Source: Poronia punctata (Eukaryota; Ascomycota; Sordariomycetes; Xylariales; Xylariaceae). Taken from it: DNA of 64,000 nucleotides. Positions 49,719 to 58,248 of this stretch are shown here, one piece after another. A program made the translations under genes and the position numbers. The stretch's first letter is position 1. Each line of letters opens with the position of its first letter. A model generated the notes under the pieces. The model made no database searches and was not told where the DNA came from. It saw only the letters and a program-made list of their open reading frames with translations. The DNA lies in assembly GCA_022579005.1 (NCBI GenBank), contig MU401494.1, forward strand, positions 62,001-126,000, written 5' to 3'.

Positions 49719-51222
49719 CTAGGGTTCAATGTGTGACCATTCAGGAATGGCCTTGATCTGAGCCCACATGTATTTCTCAAGCTTATTCGCCGACTTGGCG
49801 TAGGGCGTGCTCTCGTTGTTATACTTGCGGCAATTGTCGAATATGAGCTTGGCATCCCCGATAAACTCCTCGGGCGTCGTGTACTGCTCAGCCTCGAGCT
49901 TCGACTCCATCGTCGAGAGATCCATTGGCTCCTTGATGACCTCGTAATAGTCTGGGACGTCGTCCTTACTTACGGGCACAAGGAAAGGCCAAGCCGAGGC
50001 ATGGTTCTGCAGATCGTTGAGCAGGTGCAAGAGCTGGTTATAGTTCGGGCCATGTCGCGGCTGTCGCGCCAGTTCGTCCATATCCGGTGACCATCCGGAC
50101 TCTTTGATCCCGTCTATCGTGAGGGGGTCTATTGGCGTTACGCCATTCTTCCACTGCTTCGGGGGCTGGTGCACAACGTGTGACTTGGAAAACGCTCGGA
50201 TCTTGGCGTGAACGCATTCCTTCTGCTTAAGTAGCATGCGGCCCACCTCGAGGTATCGGACGCGTGGCAGCATCGAGCATTGCATTATCGTGCCCCCTTC
50301 GTAATCCTTGATGTAGCCCATCCACACTGACGGCGGTAACGTGATCTCTTTCGCAAACCCCTGCTTTTTAAAGTAACCAATTGCATAGTTGTCGGCATAG
50401 GTTAGGAAATGCATGACGTCGCTTGAAGCCTTGACGTAATCCTTTAAATGAGACATTAGATGCGCGCCATAACCTTTAACTTGCTGGTCGCTACTAATAG
50501 CACAAAAGACAATCTCGGCAAACTGCCGGCCCTTGAATGGCCTATATGTAATGCCGCCGACCACTTGCAATGGCTTCTTGACGATGGCTATTGAGATATG
50601 GGTCCGGTCGTAGACAAGCCGCGCTATGTAATCCTTGGGCATCTTGGGTAGTTGCTTTTGGAAGATACACTTTAGACCGGTCAGTACGATTAAGGATTCC
50701 CTCTCGTTGTCGTTGTTCACTACGCGGAATTCGATTTCGCCGGTTCGTTCTTCGATCACGGCGGGCTGTAATACGTCTGTGTTAGCGAGAGTCAACGAAT
50801 TGTTGCCACGTCGTCGGCGACAATTTGCGCAGTCGAACTCTAAAGTCTCCAAGGGTTGGGAAGTATGTGGCGAAATAATGGTGTAAGTTATCGCTGTACT
50901 CTCTTGAGCAGCACTTTTACCCGTTGCACTCGCAGCGGCATGTGGCGTGTTATTGGGTGCGGCAACTAGCGCTCTTCCCAAACGGTGTACCATAGAATCG
51001 GATGGTGAGTCTACCTTCTCAGGGAAAGGAATCGGCTTCATGACGGGCTTCGTTTCTGGTTCGGTCGAATCGTTCTCGAGTTTGGCCCGTTTTGACACGG
51101 TTGGCGAGGCGGGGTCGTCGCTCGCCTTTCGTTTTCCATCTATTCCAAGAGACGCATTTATGTGAGAAATGGAACATGGACTGAGAGGGGGCGTAGCTAA
51201 ACATACTCTCGTCTTTAGCCAT
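49719..51222 (-). CDS. GCN5: Histone acetyltransferase GCN5 (SAGA/ADA catalytic subunit)
   Basis: Acetylates histone H3 tails in SAGA-type coactivator complexes. Minus-strand exons 51207-51222, 51015-51139 and 49719-50765 join to 395 residues. Exon 1 has 16 nt (MAKDE plus one base); intron 1 is 67 nt with GTATGT and TAG. Intron 2 (50766-51014) is 249 nt, a multiple of three and stop-free, so an unspliced reading inserts 83 residues. Splicing joins KPIPFPEK to PAVIEER as in other fungal Gcn5, and the intron has a GCTAAC branch and a CAG end. The acetyltransferase domain (about 55-205) has the catalytic Glu131 (FAEIVF) and the acetyl-CoA loop QVKGYG at about 142-147. The bromodomain (about 290-390) has [13 protein letters not shown] and the acetyl-lysine-binding Asn in CRKYNN. 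The end, IPEWSHIEP, is typical. Confidence 0.96.
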
Positions 51223-51668
51223 GATGTCGATTACCGACGCAAAGTCGCATAACTGTCGAAGAATCCCGATTCGCGTCGTACATTGAAGATATGGCAAGGT
51301 AGCCTGGTAATGTGGAGAGGTTACCTAATGACCTAATTGAATGACGGAGAAACAAGCCCCACCGATTTGCTTGGCAGGACTTAACCGCATACAGCCAGCA
51401 GTAAGAGCCACCGTTGCAAGTTGCACGTCTTCGAGCTTGATTGCCGAAGCAAACAATCCATTTCGCAGCTCTGCTTCATCACCACATGTCGTATTTCCTA
51501 GCTGCGAAGTCAATTAAATCGCAGAGAAAAGTGAAGAGACTCTAGGTTCCCGGAAAAAGAACGTCCTCCTATCTGCGTGAATCCTTCCATTTTATTCCGC
51601 TCCGATACGATACGAGGTCGACGACCCCGTGAAGCTCCAGTCAACCGATTACCAGACTACACTTGTCC
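51223..51668. promoter_or_regulatory. Divergent GCN5/OST5 intergenic region
   Basis: 446 bases between the two start codons, on opposite strands; both promoters should lie here. I see no clear TATA box, as usual for housekeeping genes. Confidence 0.55.
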
Positions 51669-52055
51669 ATGGATTCCTCACTGCACGAGATCTGGCAGAC
51701 TGCTTCTGGCAGCCCGTTCCAACCCGCAGTAGGAAAAGGGAGCCAGTTCTTAGTTGCGTTTATTCTACTACTCATCGGATTGGCCCTGTCAGGCACATTC
51801 GCCTTCAGTATGTATTCATCGAGCCAGCTTTGGCTTGTCCCTGCAATCGCATTTGGGTAGCAAGGCTGACGCGCTCTAATTACAGACCGGTCCTTCGCCA
51901 ACGTCGCTTTACTTGGAATTCCAGCCTCATCCGCATTAGCGTACGTTCCTGTCCGTGCAGTTGATGAAACTGAGTTTCCTTTCGTCACTTGTACCTAACC
52001 CGTCAATAGCCTTGGAACGGTATACATGTTCTGTGCCGTCGGAGTTTACGTGTAG
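51669..52055 (+). CDS. OST5: Oligosaccharyltransferase subunit Ost5 (TMEM258 homologue)
   Basis: Small membrane subunit of the ER oligosaccharyltransferase. Three exons, 51669-51807, 51886-51940 and 52010-52055, give 79 residues; the introns are 78 and 69 nt with GTATGT and GTACGT donors and CAG and TAG ends, phases 1 and 2. The protein has an amphipathic N-terminus (HEIWQTASGSPFQPAVG), two membrane helices (about 25-46 and 51-77, with LVAFILLLIGLALSGTF and LGTVYMFCAVGVYV) and the ending GVYV shared with yeast Ost5 and animal TMEM258. The length matches the family (about 80-86). The second exon is only 55 nt, so the gene is easily missed by simple ORF calling. Confidence 0.9.
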
Positions 52056-52294
52056 GAAAAGAAGATACCCCCGAAAGCGACAGATGGACCAGGAAGAGCG
52101 TCCCTGTGTACAATAGATATTTGAGGCGTGCATAAAAGTTACCAACCTTTGCGCCAACTTTTCCCTTTTCTTTTGAGTGACCGGCAATCCTTGACTTTAT
52201 ACCGTCGAGTTGTTCGAGCCAGGGAAGAATAGAACTCGAACATACTGCCACATACCTCCCCGCCATCGAGAATCGATCCGTTAACCGACTCGCC

Positions 52295-53322
52295 ATGGCT
52301 TCTTCGGCCGGTTCTGCCCCGCCGCAACAACCCCTCTTCCGAGCAGTCGCAAGTTCGACCAGACAGATCTATCAACTTCTCAAATGCATCAGCTTCTCGC
52401 CCAAGGTAGAGGTTCAGCTCACGCACGAAGGGATTCGGTTTGCAGCCGACCATTCCCGTGTCATGCAAGGTTAGTACTGGCCAAAAGCGATGTGTTGTGC
52501 TAGGACCAAGTTACTAACCGACCCTTAGGCGTCGCATTCCTCGACAAAACACTCTTCACTACCTATAATCTTGCCTGGCCCTCTGATGCTGAAACAATGC
52601 CACGGTTCCAGATGAATCTCCCGGCTTTACTGGAAGCGCTGCAGATATTCGGTGCCACAGATGCCGCAGCCAGGGCAGCCAAGACCGACAACGACCCGTT
52701 TCGTAGCAATGTACGAAACTATCGCCCAGATGCTTTTAGTCATCAGACCTTGGGCATGCCTGGTACATGTTGCCTGGTTTACGAAGAACCTGGGTCGGCT
52801 CTGAACGTCATCCTGGAGGAATCGGGTGTAAAAACGCAATGTAATATGGTTACTTACACGCCCGAAGCCCCCGATGATATCCCTTTTGATCGAAACGATC
52901 TTCATTTCAAGATGATAATGCAGGCCCGCTGGCTCCTAGACAGCCTCTCCGAACTCGCCCCCATGTCACCTGCCCGGATCACCGTTTTTGCCATGCAAAA
53001 TGCGCCGTACCTCAAACTTTCAAGCACTGGCGCTATTGGCAGTGCCAGCGTTGACTTCTCCAATGGTCGCGAGCTTCTCGAGACCTTTTCCGTCATGGAG
53101 CCCTGGGTTCAGACTTTCAAGTTTGATTTGGTGAAATCTGCGAGCGAGGCAATGCGTATAGCTAGCAAAGTCAGTTTCCGCGGCGATGGCCAAGGGGTTT
53201 TGAGTCTTCAGTTCATGGTGGAGATGGAGGGCGGGACTGTTAGTTTCTTGGACTTTCGCTTTGTCCCGTACATCACACAAGAAGATGACGAGCCCGATTC
53301 TGAGAGTGACGAGGAGGGCTGA
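52295..53322 (+). CDS. RAD1: DNA damage checkpoint clamp subunit Rad1 (9-1-1 complex)
   Basis: Homologue of fission yeast Rad1, animal RAD1 and budding yeast Rad17, part of the PCNA-like Rad9-Rad1-Hus1 clamp loaded at DNA lesions. Exons 52295-52469 and 52529-53322 give 322 residues; the 59-nt intron has GTTAGT, branch TACTAAC and a TAG end and splits the codon for Gly59. Family features: FRAVASSTRQIYQLLKCISFSPKVEV at the N-terminus, LTHEGIRFAADHSRVMQG, LDKTLFTTY, and the second sliding-clamp half ending in GQGVLSLQFMVE and FVPYITQ. The tail after residue 312 is strongly acidic (EDDEPDSESDEEG). It starts 239 bases after OST5 on the same strand. Confidence 0.93.
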
Positions 53323-54052
53323 AGGTCGTTACTTTGAAGGATACCGCTGCCTTGTGGAAGGACTCATGTCCGCGGGGGCTTAGATGTAGCGTTGCAGGCC
53401 ATGTAATTTGCACCATTCAACGATTTAATGCGATGTATTAATACTCCGAACCATATTATTCGCATCAAGCTGCCTGCTGTCAATATACTTGCTTAATGTA
53501 ACTATGTCGGTGCGAACAAAAATGCAAATTGGTAGATACAATAAAACAAACTCTACAGCTGCTTCAAATTTCACCCTTACGGCCGATAAACTTTTCTCTA
53601 GCTTGAGGCTTTTACTCGGGCTACTATATGGCGGTTATATGGCTTTCTGATGAATGGCGGTGCCAACCTCTCACTTGTGCCTCCCACAAGTGTGGCTTTT
53701 GCACTCCCATCATGTTTATATGATACTGGATACGATACCCGCTATTAGCAGGATAGGTAATCCTCACAGGAACAGAACATTGAGCTGTTTTCTATAACTC
53801 TGTGTAATAGTAGGTAGTGTATAAGTGTATGGAGAACTATACAAGTTATAGTGTTGGGTTAGTTGGTTTTGAGAGACTTGTTTGGATAACGGATGTCCCG
53901 GGGTAAGAAGAAGAAAGGGACGAGTTTAAGGAGTTAGCCGGTCCGTCTACCATTCCGGAATACAACGCCTGTTGTATAAAACGTATGGTTCTTCTAATTA
54001 ATCGATAAGGTAGAAAGAACTAACCTAGTAAATTTTCGACTCTCTTTTTTAA

Positions 54053-54079
54053 CTACCTACCTACCTACCTACCTACCTA
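54053..54079 (+). repeat. CTAC tetranucleotide microsatellite
   Basis: About six tandem copies of CTAC ending at CTAA. The same word is scattered through intergenic DNA of this window. Confidence 0.85.
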
Positions 54080-54311
54080 AGAAGGTGTGGTGTTGGTGTT
54101 TGCGTTGTTGTGTAGGAGTCGGCGATGTGCTTTGTCTGTCTGGTGAGTTGGTTATTTCCCATTGCTTCTTCCATACTTACTTACTTACCTTACTTAGAAA
54201 CTAACCCGAGGGTTGCGGTGTTTATACACGTATATTTATTTGTCTAGTTTAGTCTAGGGTTATCGCACTTTGTGGGATCTACCTATCTGGCTACTCATAT
54301 CATATATGGCG

Positions 54312-54312
<1 letters not shown>

Positions 54313-54343
<31 letters not shown>
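54313..54343 (+). repeat. TG dinucleotide microsatellite
   Basis: About 15 uninterrupted TG units. Confidence 0.9.
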
Positions 54344-54344
<1 letters not shown>

Positions 54345-55267
54345 ACTAGGTACTTGGGAGAGACACCTTGCCTAGATCTGAGTTCGTAGGTTAGGTACGA
54401 ATGGGTTTCAGGGAAGAGCAGGACAGGAGGTTTTGCTATCTGCTGGTTGTTATTTTACCAGAGTATTATCTTAACCCTTTCTTCTCGTAATGTTAATGAT
54501 ATATAGACTACGTTACTTTTACTTTGGCAACCTTTGTCTATCTGTTAGATAGGGTAATGGAGTATTCAGGTTAGGTAGTCTCACTTCTAAGTTAAGTCCT
54601 TGTTGCCCCTTTTATACCATCTTTGGGAGAGAGAGAGACAGCATAGTATAGTCTGAAAGCAAGACGCAAAATAGCTTTGCAGCACTGCTCCGTTGCCATC
54701 GTCCCTTGATCTATGTCAACCTGCCATGCCTGCTCTGAAGATTGCATCTTATTATCACTCATTTGTATATAGCCACGCCGACACTGCTAACTGACTACCT
54801 AAATAACTCTGATCGACGGGAGTCGCTTTAACTCTGACTAGGCTAAAGAAGAAAGACATGATGACGAGGTGGTTATGCACTTTCTATAAAAGTAAGATGG
54901 TGGGTAAGTAGGTAAAACTACAACTTTCGACTTTCGACTTTCAACCTTATACCTGCCTACCTGTTAGCTTGTAAGTCTACAAGTGTCATCAAATACGAAG
55001 CTACGTAAAACAACAGTCGGCCAGAGTCAGATCGAATGCACCATCAGATCAGGACTTGAAGTTCAACTTACCTAGTAGATAGAAAGAAAAAGTGGCAGGG
55101 TAGGTAGGGGAACGTTTGCTGACCACCAAAAATTTAACACCTGCCCTCACCCCTTCACACCCTCCTACATAAACACCACGCGAAAAAATGGACTCAATCA
55201 ATTGACTAAGAAAGAAAAAGAAGTTAACCTATTGTCGACTAACGTCTGTCCAAAAATGCAAAAATTT

Positions 55268-55358
55268 GACCTCGCTGGGGGTCGAACCCAGAATCTCCTG
55301 ATTACGTGGCTTTTTATCACAATCGTAGTCAGACGCCTTGCCATTGGGCCACGAGGCC
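55268..55358 (-). tRNA. tRNA-Arg (anticodon ACG) with intron
   Basis: Read on the minus strand, the acceptor arms GGCCTCG and CGAGGTC pair over seven positions with one G-U. The D arm (GGCCCAATGGCAAGGC), the anticodon stem TCTGA/TCAGG and the T arm (CTGGG-TTCGACC-CCCAG) are all present. The anticodon loop reads CTACGA followed by an insertion of about 20 bases (about 55304-55323) at the canonical position after base 37, then A and the 3' stem, so the anticodon is ACG (Arg, CGN codons). About 71 nt remain after splicing. A T run follows on the minus strand (TTTTT at about 55262), a Pol III terminator. CCA is not encoded, as expected. Confidence 0.9.
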
Positions 55359-57356
55359 AGATCATGTGATATTGACATGACAAGTTATTTGCGTACATAT
55401 GAGCCTTAACTTCTTCATTGTACATTGTAAACTACAGCAAGACGATATATTTTGTTAAAAAAAGACAATAAGGAGTTAGATACAATTGTAAGAGTGTCCA
55501 GAATGGTTTGATTGCCCAACTTTTCTCTTCTGAATGTGGCTCCGTCTCGTATCTTAAGCCAAGCTAGGTTGAAATAGACGCACAGAATCTGACAAAGTTG
55601 GGTTACTATCGCATTCCAAAGCCCCGAGTAGGCCCCAACCTAGGGGGAAGATGACAAGAGATATCTCCCTCCTCTGCTTTCTAAACCTTTTCCTTTATAT
55701 ACCGTAATTGATCAACAGAATAGCACGTACGACCATAGGATGTAGAGAACGCGGGGTCCCGTCCGCTCCCCCATAGCTAAGCTACATACCGCCAGATCAG
55801 TAGTTGGGTCGGTGACGACCAGCGAATCCCTGGTGTTGTACGTTCTTTTTTTTTCCCTATCCCGTTCTCTTTTTTTTCTACTCGTATGGTCGGTTCTCTT
55901 CCCTCGTTTCCTTACGCGCGTAACATCATACGTTACTCGCGTAAGCACGAACTGAGGGTGATTTTTTCCCGCGTCATATACACGCCACATACGTAGTGGG
56001 TGTGAGAGGTTAGTCATCGCGATCATGGTGCATTGATACGAGTATACACAGTATAACGTTGGGTAAGTAGGTAGGTAGTGAAAAGGATATATCATTTCCT
56101 TACTAATAACCAACATCCTTACCGCTTCTCGAGATGTTTTGTTTTCCCCTGGCCTACCTACCTATTCTTTTTTGTTTCATGTCTACTCTTAGACGCGCGG
56201 CATCCAAGTCTTACGTCGATCACGGAAACAGAACAGATCGCGATGATATCAAGCAAAGCCTTCTTTTTTCTTTTCTACGTCATTATGGCGTTAGGGAGAA
56301 AAAATGACATTTAATTTTTTTTCTCCCCTTACTGAGATCACCAGTACGCTAGAAACGCCACAAGGCTGGGCCGAACCGAGCCGCAAAAAAAAAAAAGAAC
56401 ATAGCATAGGACTTGGCTTTAGATTTGTTAGTACCTACCTAGTATCCGCACGTAAGAATATCATGGCGGGTAGATAGTTAGACGCGCTCGGAGATTGTAA
56501 TCACCGCCTCTAATTTTTTCTCTCTCTGTCATCGCGATCTTCATATTTGTATGTATGTGATGGACTTTGTTTCCCCTATTCCCTTTTTTGTCTCAGTCGA
56601 GGCGCGGGGGATCGAAAAAAATGATGGTAGGTTAACAAGATAGATAGGCCCGGCTAATCTAACCTAGGGGTGACAGTGACAATCTATTCAATCAAGGCGT
56701 TTAAATAAAGAGATGTTATCTTTGTCTCCCGTTGTTGTCTTGTCTTATTTCATCTATCGGCGCGGGTGAATGACTGAATGTCTAAAACAATGGGTGATTT
56801 GTACTAGCTGAAAAAGATGAAGTACGGGATGAAGAGAAAGAATGTGACAAAGGTAAGTATGTTTGTTCTTTGCTCTTTTTACTTGGATAGATAGATAGAC
56901 AGACAAGGACTTTGTTCTAATGTCTTTGTTTGTTTGACTGACTGTGATGATAGTTCTCATATCTTTCCTTCTTTGTTCGAAAATCTCATATTTATCTACT
57001 CGAGGTCGAGGCATAGTTCTTCAACTGGAAGAAGGATAACAAAACAAGCCATCAACACAACACATTTCAAAGACAATCTTATAGTTCAAAACATCATATT
57101 ACATCTAGACCAGCATAGGTCATTTCACTACGGCACATCACTTCTCAAATATTTTTTAATCCATCCCCTTACTATCGCACTAAACCGAGGCGCATACGGT
57201 CAAGCCAGCAATTACCCCTCTTCCATTACAAGATTTACCTACATCGCCTCTTATAACACACGCACACACGCAATGCGCGGCCTCACAATAACGTCTCGTG
57301 GCGAAGAAGCAGAGCATATGCAAACCTGCTATACCACCACCAACAACAACAAAAAC
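55359..57356. other. Intergenic region of about 2 kb, no firm gene
   Basis: Short T- and A-rich tracts, TACTCGTA/TACGAGTA at 55879 and 56037, and GATA/GACA repeats near 56886-56905. A 134-codon minus-strand frame (55712-56116) is rich in Arg and Lys, lacks any recognisable domain and is probably chance. Confidence 0.45.
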
Positions 57357-57542
57357 ATGAGTATTAAATCACACCTCTCGCGATTTCTAAGAAGACGTTC
57401 CTCGGCCTCCTCCTCCATCACGACACCGTTAATGTCCGATACCGACACCGATACCGGCCCATACGTCCCGCAACACGCCGCGACGACGTTTCTAAAGACG
57501 GCTACGCCGAGATATATGAAGAAGGCGAATGAGCTTCTATAA
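57357..57542 (+). CDS. Possible small basic protein of 61 residues
   Basis: An ATG at 57357 preceded by an A/C-rich leader (CAACAACAACAAAAAC) opens a 61-codon frame: a basic N-terminus (SHLSRFLRRRSS), a Ser/Thr/Asp stretch, then YVPQHAATTFLKTATPRY and KKANELL. The second half has the look of a conserved short fungal motif protein, but I cannot name a family. The frame is open further upstream to 56934, where composition is non-coding in character, so I take only the short version. No intron signals. It could still be chance. Confidence 0.35.
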   Translation: MSIKSHLSRFLRRRSSASSSITTPLMSDTDTDTGPYVPQHAATTFLKTATPRYMKKANELL

Positions 57543-57937
57543 GCAACATACATACCTACTCTGACTTATCTACGTGTATATACGGCCTCGGAGTCGGCGG
57601 GTGGATAGCAGAACACAAAACACGCACATATCTTTACCTATAAAAAAAAACTCGAAATATAAATATAGAAAAATAGATCAAGTAATTCAATCATCGGCGA
57701 CCGTTTTAACCTTAAGAAGCTCCCACGTGGTTTCATGTGTGGTCCTAATCCATGTCTACTAGCGTTTTATAGTCATACATGCAGTGTTCGAGTATACACA
57801 TGTTACGTGTAGATCCCTTTTGAATAGTTACCCATTAGCGTGAATGTGAAACCGGACCCGAAAATGGATGATTTTTACTTACCATATAAAGTCGTTCGGT
57901 GAGTGTATCAGTCAGTCGAACTAGTCGATTTTTGTTT

Positions 57938-57960
57938 GGGGGGGGGGGGGGGGGGGGGGG
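57938..57960 (+). repeat. Poly-G tract (23 bases)
   Basis: Uninterrupted G run about 100 bases before the assembly gap; its length is probably unreliable. Confidence 0.9.
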
Positions 57961-57974
57961 TGTAATGATTTTTA

Positions 57975-58057
57975 GGCCCCAATTGCAAACACAAATATTA
58001 AGGGGCAAAAAAAAGACGACAATCCAGATTGTTTAGGTATTATAAATTCGGCCGGAC
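57975..58057 (+). repeat. Degenerate direct repeat, left copy
   Basis: Shares the order GCCCC-ATTGC, GGGGCAAAAAA, GAC, AGGTATT and TCGGCCGGA with 58165-58248, about 190 bases away across the gap. Each copy follows a long G or C homopolymer. Confidence 0.6.
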
Positions 58058-58058
58058 G

Positions 58059-58068
58059 NNNNNNNNNN
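58059..58068. other. Assembly gap (10 N)
   Basis: Ten undetermined bases directly before a long C-rich tract. Confidence 0.99.
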
Positions 58069-58112
58069 CCCCCGCGCCCCGCGCCCCCCCCCCCGCCCGC
58101 CCCCCCCCCCCG

Positions 58113-58151
<39 letters not shown>
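58069..58151 (+). repeat. C-rich homopolymer tract
   Basis: About 83 bases, nearly all C with occasional G, next to the gap. True length and interruptions are doubtful. Confidence 0.9.
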
Positions 58152-58152
<1 letters not shown>

Positions 58153-58164
58153 CAATGGATTGAT

Positions 58165-58248
58165 TGCCCCCGATTGCCTACAGAAAGATTATGGGGCAAA
58201 AAAGAGTCGACCTTCCATCTTGAGTAGGTATTTACTAGTCGGCCGGAG
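58165..58248 (+). repeat. Degenerate direct repeat, right copy
   Basis: Partner of 57975-58057, with several substitutions that include transversions. Confidence 0.6.

Larger units (their letters stand above)
53323..55267. other. Intergenic region with simple repeats, no supported gene
   Basis: About 1.9 kb of mixed composition with several microsatellites (listed separately) and repeated TAGGTA and TACCTA words. No frame with coding character. Confidence 0.5.

Noticed and set aside
49719..51098. Single-exon 459-residue reading of GCN5 starting with GTG
   Set aside because: It includes the 249-nt intron and lacks an ATG; the spliced model restores the family N-terminus.
51641..51988. 115-codon minus-strand frame over OST5
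   Set aside because: Antisense to the spliced OST5 exons and without domain features.
55712..56116. 134-codon minus-strand frame
   Set aside because: Low-complexity Arg/Lys stretch from CT-rich DNA, no domain and no splice context.
56934..57356. N-terminal extension of the small frame at 57357
   Set aside because: It does not begin with a convincing start, and its composition resembles non-coding AT-rich sequence rather than the C-terminal part.
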